The notes below the pieces were generated by a model that was not told where the DNA came from, did not search any database, and saw only the letters and a program-made list of their open reading frames with translations. Below, one piece after another: positions 15,754 to 24,524 of a stretch of 64,000 nt of DNA (the stretch's first letter is position 1; every line of letters starts with the position of its first letter). Source of the DNA: Streptomyces syringium. GTDB lineage: Bacteria > Actinomycetota > Actinomycetes > Streptomycetales > Streptomycetaceae. The stretch covers positions 62,001-126,000 of the forward strand of contig NZ_JAGIOH010000001.1 in assembly GCF_017876625.1 (NCBI RefSeq), in the 5' to 3' direction. The position numbers were made by a program, and so were the translations under genes.

Positions 15754-17673
15754 GTGCCCGATGTGGGAAGCACCGCTCTGGTGTCAATGCCGTGGAACAG
15801 CGTGCTGCGTCCGTCGATTCAGGTGGGCACGTTGCGGTCGGTGGCCGAGGCCGAGGGATGGCACGTCGACGCGCATTACGCCTATCTCGATTTCTATGGC
15901 CTTGCCCAGCGGATGCTGGGATTGACGCAGGACGAGTGGGCGGATGCTTACGAGCTGGTGTCCGAGAAGCTCTACCATCTGGCGGTCGGCGACTGGATCT
16001 TCGCCTGCCGGAGCGGAGATTCCGCGCGGCGTGACGCGTATTTCGCCGAGTTGCGTGCCAGGCGCGTCGACGAAGCGGCCATCTCCCTGATCGACGCATT
16101 GCGTGAGGTGGCCGACCGGCACGTTCAGGAAACGTCCGCTGCCCTGCTGGCTTCCGGACCCGACGTCATCGGATTCACTTCGATGTTCAGTCAGAACGGG
16201 CCGACGTTGGCGGTGGCCGAACGGTTGCGGTCCGGTGGATACACAGGCGTCATCGTGCTGGGAGGCAGCAACTGCGAGGGTCCGATGGGCCGGGCACTGC
16301 TGGCCAACTACCCCGCCGTCGACGCCGTGGTGGACGGCCCCGGCGAGGACGCCTTCGTCGCACTGCTGCGCCAGGTCCAGGCAGGTGAGCCGGTTCGCTC
16401 CCAGGGCCGGCTGATCACCCGGACCGCGCCCCCGCAAGGACAGGAGGCCGGGCGCGCGCCGGAGGAGTCCCTCCAGGTGCCGATGCCCAATTACGACGGG
16501 TTCTTCGAACAGTTACGGGCCGCCGGGCTGCACAAACTGGAGCCCGACATCACCCTCCCCGTCGAATTCTCCCGGGGCTGCTGGTGGGGAGCGAAGACCC
16601 ACTGCACCTTCTGCGGCCTCAACGGCGCCACCATGAAATACCGCAGCAAACACCCCGACGCGGTCGCCGACGAACTCCGGTACATGATGGACCGCTACGG
16701 CGTCCTCGACTTCTTCGCCGTCGACAACATCCTCGACCTCAAATACCTCGACACAGCCCTCCCCCTGGTCGAGAAACTCAACACCGACCACTCCCTGTTC
16801 TTCGAAGTCAAAGCGAACATGGAATGGGCGGACATCAGGGGCATGCGCCGCGCCGGAGTCCGTTCCGTCCAGCCGGGAATCGAGAGCCTGAGCACCGAAG
16901 GGCTCCGCCTGCTGAAGAAGGGCGCAACCGCTTTCCAGAACGTACGCTTCCTCCTCGGCTGCGCCGAATACGGCGTCCGGGCGGACTGGAACATTCTCAC
17001 CGGCTACCCGAACGAGACACCCGAATCGATTACCGCGCAACTCGACCTCGTCGCTTCGCTGACACACTTGACGCCGCCACATATCACCCTGATCCGGTTC
17101 GACCGTTTCAGTCCGTACGTGGAAAATCCCGAGTCGTACGGCCTCGCGCTGTCACGCCCGCTCCCGGGCTACCAATATGTCTACGCCGGTCTGTCACCGG
17201 AAGATCTGTGGGACATCGCCTACCACTTCGAGGGCGACTTCACCGACGACAGCCGCAACACCGACATCCGGCGACGCCTGGCAGCCCGCGTACGACTGTG
17301 GCGGACCCACCACGACCGGGCGAGCTTCACCTACCGCCTCGGCTTCGACTCCGTCGCCCTCCACGACCACCGCCCCGGACTCCCCCCACGCGAAGTCGTC
17401 CTCCGCGGCGACGACGCCCGGCTCTTCCGCGCCGTCATCGGCGGAACCCGGCACCGCGATCTTCAGGGGCAAGAGTGGACAGGGGAACGCTGGGACCAAG
17501 CCCTCACCACACTGCACAACTGGCAGCGCAACCGGTGGGTCTACACCGAAGGCACAAAGATCATCGCCCTCGCGGTACGCGAGAAACCCTCCGCCTACCG
17601 CACCCCACCCGCCAAGGGCACCCCCCGGCTGGCCCGCACCCCCATACCACTCACGCTCACCGTCCGACAGTAG
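15754..17673 (+). CDS. btmC: BtmC: radical SAM C-methyltransferase
   Basis: A 639-residue class B-type radical SAM methyltransferase of the RiPP maturation radical SAM protein 1 group. An N-terminal cobalamin-binding-like Rossmann segment (V-I-V-L-G-G-S-N-C-E-G-P-M-G) precedes the cluster-binding motif R-G-C-W-W-G-A-K-T-H-C-T-F-C (Cys276, 284, 287; CX7CX2C). These enzymes add methyl groups to unactivated beta-carbons using SAM, a [4Fe-4S] cluster and methylcobalamin. The first RMT of bottromycin clusters is reported to methylate Phe6. Most of the sequence is identical to btmK at the DNA level. Codon 254 is TTA, so translation may depend on the bldA tRNA. Confidence 0.93.
   Translation: MPDVGSTALVSMPWNSVLRPSIQVGTLRSVAEAEGWHVDAHYAYLDFYGLAQRMLGLTQDEWADAYELVSEKLYHLAVGDWIFACRSGDSARRDAYFAELRARRVDEAAISLIDALREVADRHVQETSAALLASGPDVIGFTSMFSQNGPTLAVAERLRSGGYTGVIVLGGSNCEGPMGRALLANYPAVDAVVDGPGEDAFVALLRQVQAGEPVRSQGRLITRTAPPQGQEAGRAPEESLQVPMPNYDGFFEQLRAAGLHKLEPDITLPVEFSRGCWWGAKTHCTFCGLNGATMKYRSKHPDAVADELRYMMDRYGVLDFFAVDNILDLKYLDTALPLVEKLNTDHSLFFEVKANMEWADIRGMRRAGVRSVQPGIESLSTEGLRLLKKGATAFQNVRFLLGCAEYGVRADWNILTGYPNETPESITAQLDLVASLTHLTPPHITLIRFDRFSPYVENPESYGLALSRPLPGYQYVYAGLSPEDLWDIAYHFEGDFTDDSRNTDIRRRLAARVRLWRTHHDRASFTYRLGFDSVALHDHRPGLPPREVVLRGDDARLFRAVIGGTRHRDLQGQEWTGERWDQALTTLHNWQRNRWVYTEGTKIIALAVREKPSAYRTPPAKGTPRLARTPIPLTLTVRQ
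16186..16978 (+). repeat. 793-bp perfect direct repeat, btmC copy
   Basis: This segment is base-for-base identical to 26144-26936 in btmK (offset 9958). It covers the end of the cobalamin-binding domain and the radical SAM core. Flanks diverge sharply on both sides. Confidence 0.95.
17182..17655 (+). repeat. Second near-identical block, btmC copy
   Basis: Matches 27146-27619 in btmK (offset 9964). Only a CGG/AAG codon change and a few third-position or single-base changes near the 3' end separate the two. It encodes the C-terminal domain of both methyltransferases. A shorter identical block also occurs near the 5' ends (about 15800-15896 with 25758-25854). Confidence 0.9.
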
Positions 17674-17752
17674 GGAGGTCGCTCTCACCGCGGCGGGGCA
17701 CCGCGCAGGACGTCACCAGACCGACCGGCAAACAGACGAAAGGATCACAGCA

Positions 17753-17890
17753 ATGGGACCCGTAGTCGTATTCGACTGCATGACGGCGGACTTCCTCAAC
17801 GACGATCCCAACAACGCGGAACTGAGCGCCCTCGAGATGGAGGAGCTCGAGTCGTGGGGTGCCTGGTCCGACACCGACCCGACCACCTGA
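17753..17890 (+). CDS. btmD: BtmD: bottromycin precursor peptide
   Basis: A 45-residue precursor. Met1 is followed at once by the core G-P-V-V-V-F-D-C (residues 2-9), exactly the residues of bottromycin A2. Residues 10-45 are a C-terminal follower rich in acidic residues (L-N-D-D-P-N-N-A-E-L-S-A-L-E-M-E-E-L-E). Bottromycin is unusual in having the recognition sequence after, not before, the core. GAAAGGATCACAGCA precedes the ATG. The gene sits between btmC and btmE, 79 and 67 bp away. The last residues (W-S-D-T-D-P-T-T) differ from the ending I recall for the S. scabies/S. bottropensis precursors. Confidence 0.98.
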   Translation: MGPVVVFDCMTADFLNDDPNNAELSALEMEELESWGAWSDTDPTT

Positions 17891-17957
17891 GGTCCGGGTT
17901 CTGACCAGACACCGGGCATGAAGTCGGTGAGACGGGTTCGCCGGGAAGAAGGGGACC

Positions 17958-19106
17958 ATGCTCAAGGCATCGGCGGTGGACTGCGCCCTGCGCGAGGTCG
18001 CCTACGCATCGTTTCGATCGGATCGAACGGTGACGGTGCGGTGCACGGTGCATCCGGTATCGGGCACCACATCGGCCGAGGGCTACGGCACCGCGGCGAC
18101 CGAGGCCGTCGCACGGAAGAAGGCGCTGTCCGAAGCCGTGGAACGGCTCCTGGCGTGCACCCCCTTCGCCCTGGTCGCCCGTCCACCGACGACGACGGCG
18201 GGCCGGGATGAGGATCCCGCCCGTCGGCCCGACGGGGTACGCACCGCGCCCGAAGGCTGCTCGGCGCGCCACTACCGGTCGCTGACGGGAGAACGACCGC
18301 GGCGGGTACCCCTTTTCTGGTCGTCGCCCTGGCTCGCCGGCCGTGAACTGCGGTCGGCGAAGCTCACCGCGCAGGCAGCCCGGCTGTCCAGCACGGTCGG
18401 CTGGGCTGTCGGGCCGTCCCCCTCCGCGGCCCTGCAAGGCGCCCTGTTCGAGCTGACCGAGCTGCTGAACTACGGCGCCTTCCTCTACCGGAATCTGACG
18501 CATTCACCGCATCACGCGTCCGGCGACCGGGAGGACAGCGGACCCCCGGTGCTGAGGCTGCTTCTCGAAGGCGCCACCCGGACACCGACCGTCCTCGCCG
18601 TGTCGAGGGGCGGCGGTCGGCTGATGCCGGCCACTGGACTGGGCTGCGGCACCACACGCGCCGAGGCCACCGACCGCGCGCTGCTTGAACTCGCCCAGGC
18701 CGAGACGCTCTGGCGGTCGAACCCGACCGCCGTGTCAGCCGAGCGGTTCTTCCTGCGCCGCTTCGAAAGATGGCCTCCGCTGAAACGCTGCGTCACCTTG
18801 GACTTCGATCTGAGCACCTATGACGCGCCGCCCGACGACCGGCCGTGCCCCTCTCCCCTCGAAGAGCTGGCAGCCAACGGCATCGCGGCATGGGCCGATT
18901 CCGGCGCCGTAGACATCTCGGGCCCGGACATCGCGAGGACCCGCCTCTACTTCGCACATGTGGTGTCGGATCCGCAGCCGCTCCTGGGCCTTGTCCGTGC
19001 AGGCATACCCGTGTTCGACACGGGGGAAGTGAGGAAGATCCTTGACCCGTCCCGCCGAGAACGACCTGCTGACTGTTGCCCTTCTGGACGGAACGCTCAA
19101 GGATGA
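17958..19106 (+). CDS. btmE: BtmE: standalone YcaO, thiazoline-forming
   Basis: A 382-residue YcaO-domain protein with no E1-like partner in the cluster. YcaO landmarks are A-L-S-E-A-V-E-R-L near residue 57 and E-A-T-D-R-A-L-L-E-L-A-Q-A-E near residue 235, which carry ATP/Mg-binding acidic residues. The first of the two bottromycin YcaOs (BotC/BmbD) was shown in vitro to cyclodehydrate the core Cys to thiazoline using ATP and the follower peptide. The last 65 bp overlap btmF in another frame. Confidence 0.9.
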   Translation: MLKASAVDCALREVAYASFRSDRTVTVRCTVHPVSGTTSAEGYGTAATEAVARKKALSEAVERLLACTPFALVARPPTTTAGRDEDPARRPDGVRTAPEGCSARHYRSLTGERPRRVPLFWSSPWLAGRELRSAKLTAQAARLSSTVGWAVGPSPSAALQGALFELTELLNYGAFLYRNLTHSPHHASGDREDSGPPVLRLLLEGATRTPTVLAVSRGGGRLMPATGLGCGTTRAEATDRALLELAQAETLWRSNPTAVSAERFFLRRFERWPPLKRCVTLDFDLSTYDAPPDDRPCPSPLEELAANGIAAWADSGAVDISGPDIARTRLYFAHVVSDPQPLLGLVRAGIPVFDTGEVRKILDPSRRERPADCCPSGRNAQG

Positions 19107-20379
19107 CGTCCCACCCGAGCGTGAGACCCCCATCGGAGAGGCCCTGGGCGCCGTCGGCGACTGGCTCGCCTCGGAGCGGCTCACGGCCGACATCCGCAAG
19201 TACGGAATCGACTCCGCACCCACGTACGAGGTGCGGTTGGAGGACGCCGACGGGGTGCTGTGCTCGCGCAGCTCCGGCAAAGGACTGGGGCACCGCAGCA
19301 TGGCCAGCGCGCTCTTCGAGAGCGCCGAGCACTACCACCTCGACTGGCGGCGCGACCCCCGCGCCTCGGAGTCGGTCTTCCTCCGCGGGGGCGAGATCGC
19401 CCGGCAGCCCACGGCGCGGCGGTCCGCGCTGCTCCAGCGCCTCGGCGCCATCGCGGCCGACTCGCCCTTCCTCACCCGTGAGTACCGGCCGGTGGCCGCC
19501 GCGCTGGAAGAGACGCCGGCAGGAGCGGCCCCGCACCGTCAGCCGGTGTTCCTCCGCGACGGCGGATACCGGAACTGGCCGCACCCCTCCGATGGCGGAG
19601 CGTTCACGTCACTCTGGCACTACACCTCCAGCGCCGGCTACGCGGCCGGGGCCACGCTCCACGAGGCGCTCGTCCACGCGGTCAACGAACTGATCGAACG
19701 GGACGCCTGGTCGCTGCAGCTCGCCCGGTCGTACTTCGGTCTGGCCGACGGCGGCCCGGGCTTGCGGGTCATCGACCACGACACCCTGACCTCCGAGCTG
19801 AAGGAACTGGTCGGCACGGTCGAGGCGGTGACCGGAGTCCGGGCTCTCATCGTCTCCATCGACTGCGACACCGGTGTGCCCGCCTACGTGGTCTGCGATG
19901 CCGAGAGCCGGGAGGACGTCCGGCTGATCGGCAGCGGCGCGTCGCCCGTACAGACCTACGCGGTACAACGGGCGCTCCTGGAGTATCTCCAGGTCCGCAC
20001 CATGTTCGAGCACGGACCTGTCGACGCGGACCGGGAGGCGCGGCAGATCACCACCGCACTGGCCCGCTATCCCCGTCACCTGGCCGCCGCCCGCTTCGAC
20101 GTCCACCGGCTGCCGCACGAGAAACAGCCGTTCCGTCCGGACGACGGGCTGCCCGCCACCGCGACGCCCGAGGAACTGCTGCGGCATCTCGTCGACCGGC
20201 TGCGGAAAGTGGGTGTCGATCTCCACTACCGCGTCCTGACCCGGCCCGGCGCCGTCACCGTCGTCGATGTCGTCGCCCCTGGTCTGGAGATGCTGGACAA
20301 GGCACGCGCGGGCTACCCGGTGCTGCCGACCGGACGGCTGGGCGAGCGGCTGCCGTCCCGGAGGAGTGAAGCGAAGTGA
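19042..20379 (+). CDS. btmF: BtmF: standalone YcaO, macrolactamidine-forming
   Basis: A 445-residue YcaO protein. The start is TTG at 19042, preceded by GAGGAAG (19031-19037); it lies inside btmE, giving a 65-bp overlap. Typical features are A-S-A-L-F-E-S-A-E-H-Y near residue 89, E-A-L-V-H-A-V-N-E-L-I-E-R-D-A-W, and A-V-Q-R-A-L-L-E-Y-L-Q-V-R. The second bottromycin YcaO (BotCD/BmbE) makes the macroamidine by joining the N-terminal Gly amine to the Val4 amide carbonyl. It ends in a GTGA overlap with btmG, so the two should be translationally coupled. Confidence 0.9.
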   Translation: MTRPAENDLLTVALLDGTLKDDVPPERETPIGEALGAVGDWLASERLTADIRKYGIDSAPTYEVRLEDADGVLCSRSSGKGLGHRSMASALFESAEHYHLDWRRDPRASESVFLRGGEIARQPTARRSALLQRLGAIAADSPFLTREYRPVAAALEETPAGAAPHRQPVFLRDGGYRNWPHPSDGGAFTSLWHYTSSAGYAAGATLHEALVHAVNELIERDAWSLQLARSYFGLADGGPGLRVIDHDTLTSELKELVGTVEAVTGVRALIVSIDCDTGVPAYVVCDAESREDVRLIGSGASPVQTYAVQRALLEYLQVRTMFEHGPVDADREARQITTALARYPRHLAAARFDVHRLPHEKQPFRPDDGLPATATPEELLRHLVDRLRKVGVDLHYRVLTRPGAVTVVDVVAPGLEMLDKARAGYPVLPTGRLGERLPSRRSEAK

Positions 20380-22283
20380 AGCTCGTCCTGGTCGCGCCGC
20401 CGTGGAACAACCTCTACCGGCCGTCGATCCAGGTCGCCACCCTCGCGGCACTGGCCTCGGAAGGGCATGGCGATCCGATCACACCGGTGTACGCGTACCT
20501 GGACTGGTTCGAATTCGCCGTCGGGTCGCTGGGGTGCTCCCCGGAGGAGTTCGTCACCGTGTACGACACGATCGGTGAGGAGCTGTACGGGCTCGGCGTC
20601 GGTGACTGGATCTTCGGTGGCGCCCTCGCGGCCTCCGGTGCCCAGGGCGAGGAGGCCGCCCGTGCCGAGTACGCGGCGTTCCTGCGCGAGCACGGGGTGG
20701 CCGAGGAGCTGGTGACCCGTGTGCTCGGCCTCCGGGAGGTGGCTCCCCGGTTCGCCGCGGAGCTCGCCGGCCGGCTGGTCGCCACGGGGGCCGACTGTTT
20801 CGGATTCACCACGTCGTTCAGCCAGTTGGTGCCCGCCCTGGCCGTCGGAAAAGCCATCAAGGACCGTGCGCCCGACCGGCTGGTGCTGCTCGGCGGGGCG
20901 AACTGCGACCGCCCCATGGGTCAGGCCGTGATGCACGCCTATCCGTTCGTCGACGCCGTGGTGCAAGGTGAGGGCGAAGGGGCGGTGGCAGCTGTGTCCG
21001 CCGCCGGAAGCGTGGCTGACCTGACGGCCGCCCCGGGGTTGGTCCTGCGGCACGAGGGGGCCCTGCGGGTCTCCCTGCCGACGGTCCAGCCGGCCACGTC
21101 GGCCCCCGTGCCCCGGTATGACGGGTACTTCGAGCGGTTGCGCGCCCTGCCGTGGAGCGAGCTGATCACCCCGCAGGTGGCGCTGCCGTTCCAGATGTCC
21201 CGGGGTTGCTGGTGGGGCGAGAAGATGCAGTGCACGTTCTGCGGCGAGAACGGCAGCGGCATGGTCTACCGCAGCAAGCCGGGCCGGCAGCTCACCGAAA
21301 CCCTCCGGACGCTGACGGAAAGGCACGGCGTGTTCGACACGTACGCCGTCGACACGATTCTCGCCAGGAACGACAACGGCCTGTCGGCGCTCGCCGACGC
21401 GGAGGTCGACATCACCACGTTCTTCGAAGTGAAGGCGAACCTGGGCCCCAAAGAGCTGGGCGAAATGCGGGCGGCTGGCGTCACCATGGTGCAGCCGGGG
21501 ATCGAGAGCCTCAGCAGCGGTGCGTTGAAGCTGCTGCGCAAGGGCGCGACGAGCCTGCACAATCTGCGCTTCCTCGTGATCTGCCAGGAGCTGGGCATCG
21601 ACGCCCAGTGGAATCTGCTCTCGGCGATGCCCGAGGAGTCGCCCGGCATGCTGGAGGAGCAGCTCCGGCTGATTCCCTTCATCACCCACCTGGCGCCGCC
21701 GTCGACGGTCAGCAAGGTGCGGGTCGACCGCTACAGCCCGTACTTCGAGAAGCCCGACGACTTCGGCATCGCGCTGCGCGGGCCCGAGAAGAAGTACCAG
21801 TACATCCACTCCGGCCGAGATGTCGACCGGAGTGCGCTCGCCTACTCCTTCGAGCACGAGCAGACGGTCCGGCAGGCGGACGACGCGGAGATGCTCGCCC
21901 TGCGCCGTCGGCTGGGCGCGCGCGTCGGACTGTGGAAGAAGCTGCACGGGCAGTCCCGCTTCTCCTTCCGGTTCGGGCCGGAAGTCACCGTCCTGCACGA
22001 TTACCGCCCGCATGTGGGCACCGGTCGGTATGTGCTGAGGGCAGGAGACGACCAGCTGTTCCGCTCCCTCGTCCACGGCGGACGCCTCATGCAGGCGGTC
22101 GGTCAGGTCAGCGAGATGACGGGAACGACGGAGGAGCAGGTGCACGAGACGCTGCGCACGTGGGCCAAGCGCGGTTGGATCCATCTGGAAGGCAAGCGCG
22201 GACTGGTGCTGGCCCTGCGCGACGGCATGCGGGACGAGTTGGGGCGGGCCCTCGAGCTAAGGGGAGAGAGTGCGCAGCGGTAA
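20376..22283 (+). CDS. btmG: BtmG: radical SAM C-methyltransferase
   Basis: A 635-residue enzyme of the same family as BtmC and BtmK but clearly diverged from both. The cobalamin-domain segment L-V-L-L-G-G-A-N-C-D-R-P-M-G is followed by R-G-C-W-W-G-E-K-M-Q-C-T-F-C (Cys278, 286, 289). The second RMT of bottromycin clusters is reported to beta-methylate Pro2. The GTG start overlaps the btmF stop by 4 bp. The end overlaps btmH by 14 bp. Confidence 0.92.
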   Translation: MKLVLVAPPWNNLYRPSIQVATLAALASEGHGDPITPVYAYLDWFEFAVGSLGCSPEEFVTVYDTIGEELYGLGVGDWIFGGALAASGAQGEEAARAEYAAFLREHGVAEELVTRVLGLREVAPRFAAELAGRLVATGADCFGFTTSFSQLVPALAVGKAIKDRAPDRLVLLGGANCDRPMGQAVMHAYPFVDAVVQGEGEGAVAAVSAAGSVADLTAAPGLVLRHEGALRVSLPTVQPATSAPVPRYDGYFERLRALPWSELITPQVALPFQMSRGCWWGEKMQCTFCGENGSGMVYRSKPGRQLTETLRTLTERHGVFDTYAVDTILARNDNGLSALADAEVDITTFFEVKANLGPKELGEMRAAGVTMVQPGIESLSSGALKLLRKGATSLHNLRFLVICQELGIDAQWNLLSAMPEESPGMLEEQLRLIPFITHLAPPSTVSKVRVDRYSPYFEKPDDFGIALRGPEKKYQYIHSGRDVDRSALAYSFEHEQTVRQADDAEMLALRRRLGARVGLWKKLHGQSRFSFRFGPEVTVLHDYRPHVGTGRYVLRAGDDQLFRSLVHGGRLMQAVGQVSEMTGTTEEQVHETLRTWAKRGWIHLEGKRGLVLALRDGMRDELGRALELRGESAQR

Positions 22284-23100
22284 CGGCCACAGCGGATGGG
22301 ATGCCTTTGCCGTCTCCTCCGCGGACGGCACGGTGATCCGCGGGATCAGCAGGCCCGGATCCGGCGAGACGCTCGTCCTGGTGCACGGCGTGGCCATGGA
22401 CAGCCGCGTCTGGGGTGACTCGGGATTCCTCGACGGGCTCCCGGACGCTCCTGTCGTCGCCGTCGACCTGCGGGGCCGTGGGGCGAGCAGCCATGTCGGC
22501 ACTGCCGCGGGGCACGCTCTCGACCGCTACGTCGAGGACGTCCGCGCGGTCCTCGACCGCTTCGGCCGCGAACGGTACATCGTCTTCGGCCTCTACTTCG
22601 GGGGACGGATCGCCTTGCAGGTCGCGGGGGCCGACACCCGGGTGGTACGGGCGATTTCGTTCTGCGCGCACGGCGAGGAGGTGGAGATCCCCGCGGACGC
22701 CGTCGAGGAAGAGGCACGGGCGGTCGAAGGCCCGGGGGGCCACACGTATCTGCGGGACCACTTCACCGCGAAGGGCGCGCCCGCGTGGATGGTCGAGGCA
22801 TGCGGCCGGGTCGACGGGGGCCAGCTCGGGGCGGCGACCCGGGGCTTGCTCCACGGCTCCCACCGGCGGACCGAGCGCGGCCACCCGGATCAGGACCTGG
22901 TGCTGATCACGGCGGCGGGCGATGCCGACATGGCGACTTTCCACGCCGGGGAGAAGCGGCTCGGCGCCCGGCTGTGGCTCGTCGACAGCCCGACACGGGT
23001 GCAGGCGGCCGCCCGTCTCGCGGAGGTCGGGCACCGCGTGGCGGGGCTGCTGGAGGCGGCGCCCGACAGTGCCCGTGCGGCCGGGACGGGGGCAGGATGA
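22270..23100 (+). CDS. btmH: BtmH: atypical alpha/beta-hydrolase-fold epimerase
   Basis: A 276-residue alpha/beta-hydrolase fold: L-V-L-V-H-G-V-A-M-D-S-R-V-W (oxyanion loop) and V-F-G-L-Y-F-G-G at the nucleophile elbow. The usual G-x-S-x-G is G-L-Y-F-G (residues 107-111), so the catalytic Ser is replaced by Tyr109 and ordinary hydrolysis is not expected. This agrees with BotH, which epimerises the core Asp rather than hydrolysing. It overlaps btmG by 14 bp and btmI by 4 bp (ATGA). Confidence 0.92.
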   Translation: MRSGNGHSGWDAFAVSSADGTVIRGISRPGSGETLVLVHGVAMDSRVWGDSGFLDGLPDAPVVAVDLRGRGASSHVGTAAGHALDRYVEDVRAVLDRFGRERYIVFGLYFGGRIALQVAGADTRVVRAISFCAHGEEVEIPADAVEEEARAVEGPGGHTYLRDHFTAKGAPAWMVEACGRVDGGQLGAATRGLLHGSHRRTERGHPDQDLVLITAAGDADMATFHAGEKRLGARLWLVDSPTRVQAAARLAEVGHRVAGLLEAAPDSARAAGTGAG

Positions 23101-24524
23101 CCGGGCCCGAGGACGCCATGTGGCGTCACCGTAGGGGTCTGCTGCCGGACGGCGACCGGCTGGTCACCGCCTTGCAGGAGCTGGCGGACCGTAGCCGCAC
23201 CCATGTCTTCCGCGCGGTCGCGTGGATCGACGCGGTCACCGGCGAGGCGGCGGCACCGCGGGATCTGGAGGTCGTCGACGGGAGAATCGTCGGCTGGGGT
23301 CCGACGCCGCCCGTCGGCGGCCGGGACGCGCCGTGCGACTGGTACGTCGTTCCGGGCTTCGTCGACGCCCACGCGCACGTCTCGTCGGTGTCCGACCTCG
23401 TCGGCCTCCTGGTCCACGGAGTGACCGCCTACCGGCAGATGTGGGGGGAGCCCGCGCATCTCTACTCGGCGGGCGTGCACCGGGCCCGGCACGCCGTCCT
23501 GCCCCGGCCGTGGGTCACGGCCGGCGTCGTTGACGGCCCGGCTTCCCGTATCCCTCACGCGGCCACCGTCGTGGACGGTGAGCGGGCGGTCCGGCAGGTC
23601 GTGGAGGACGTGCTGGCGTTCGGCTTCGACGGCATCAAGGTGTACGACGACCTCGAGCGACCGGTGTTCGACTTCCTGGCGCGGGAGGCGGAACGGGCGG
23701 GCATTCCCGTCGTGGGGCACGTACCGGAGTCGGTGCCGATCGACGTGGCGTACCGGACCATGAGGTCGATCGAGCACCTCTACGGCATCGTGCCCAATGT
23801 GTTCCGGCTGCCGCCGTCCCATCGCTGGGATGCCCTGGCCGACGCGCTGGGGCGCGGTCGGCAGGGGCGCCGGGGCGTCGGGGCGGGTGCGGCGGGCTGC
23901 TTCGTGTGCCCGACGTTGGTCGCCTGGCGGGCGCGGAGCGGGGAGCGCCGTTTCACCCGCCCGTCGAGGACGGCGCTGCAGGCGGCGACGCCGAGCCGCA
24001 GGCGGTCGTGGCAGGCCACGGCCCGGGACGCGCTGCGGCTCGACCCCGCCGAGGCGCAGCGGCGCAGCGGCCTGATCGACCGGCTCGGCGGCATCACCCG
24101 GGAGCTGGCCGACGAGGGCGCCAGGCTGCTGGTGGGAACCGACTGCGGAAACCCGTTCGTCCTCGCGGGGCCCTCCTACCACAAGGAGGTCGCCGAGCTC
24201 TCCCGGTCCGGACTGGACTTCGCCACCCTTCTCGGCGCGATGACCACCAACGCGTACGAGGTCATGGGGTGGCGTGGGGAGCCGGGTGCCCGCGGCGCGA
24301 ATCTCGTCTTCTACCGGCAGCCTCCCGACGGCAAGGCCGCCGCCCTGGCCCGGCCCGACGCTCTGCTGGTGGACGGTGTTTTTCTCGACGGTGACGACCT
24401 CGACCGGCTCTGGAGCCTGCGCCTCGCGGTGGCGGGGCTCGACGCCTCCGCCTGGGCGCGGGGTGATCTCGATCCGCCGGTGGCCGGCGACCGACTGACT
24501 AAGGAGACCGCTCGTGCAGGCTGA
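23097..24524 (+). CDS. btmI: BtmI: amidohydrolase removing the follower peptide
   Basis: A 475-residue metal-dependent amidohydrolase. The ATG at 23097 overlaps the btmH stop; the longer in-frame form from 22785 would run through btmH. Metal-site residues are visible in order: D-A-H-A-H (His92, His94), F-D-G-I-K-V (Lys181, the likely carboxylated Lys), G-H-V-P (His208), I-E-H-L (His227) and G-T-D-C-G (Asp349). The matching enzyme (PurAH/BotAH) hydrolyses the amide after the thiazoline and releases the follower, making the amidine step irreversible. Confidence 0.92.
   Translation: MTGPEDAMWRHRRGLLPDGDRLVTALQELADRSRTHVFRAVAWIDAVTGEAAAPRDLEVVDGRIVGWGPTPPVGGRDAPCDWYVVPGFVDAHAHVSSVSDLVGLLVHGVTAYRQMWGEPAHLYSAGVHRARHAVLPRPWVTAGVVDGPASRIPHAATVVDGERAVRQVVEDVLAFGFDGIKVYDDLERPVFDFLAREAERAGIPVVGHVPESVPIDVAYRTMRSIEHLYGIVPNVFRLPPSHRWDALADALGRGRQGRRGVGAGAAGCFVCPTLVAWRARSGERRFTRPSRTALQAATPSRRRSWQATARDALRLDPAEAQRRSGLIDRLGGITRELADEGARLLVGTDCGNPFVLAGPSYHKEVAELSRSGLDFATLLGAMTTNAYEVMGWRGEPGARGANLVFYRQPPDGKAAALARPDALLVDGVFLDGDDLDRLWSLRLAVAGLDASAWARGDLDPPVAGDRLTKETARAG

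Noticed and set aside
17753..17890. Thiopeptide or other leader-type RiPP precursor
   Set aside because: The YcaO neighbours first suggested this, but the C-terminus lacks a Cys/Ser/Thr-rich core and the N-terminus is exactly the bottromycin core.
20313..22184. Long open frames on the strand opposite btmG (and similar long antisense frames across the window)
   Set aside because: High GC gives long antisense open frames; the translations have no recognisable motifs, while the sense frame encodes a clear radical SAM enzyme.
22785..23096. N-terminal extension of btmI to 22785
   Set aside because: It would run through most of the second half of btmH in another frame; ATG 23097 overlaps the btmH stop in the usual ATGA form and starts at the conserved region.
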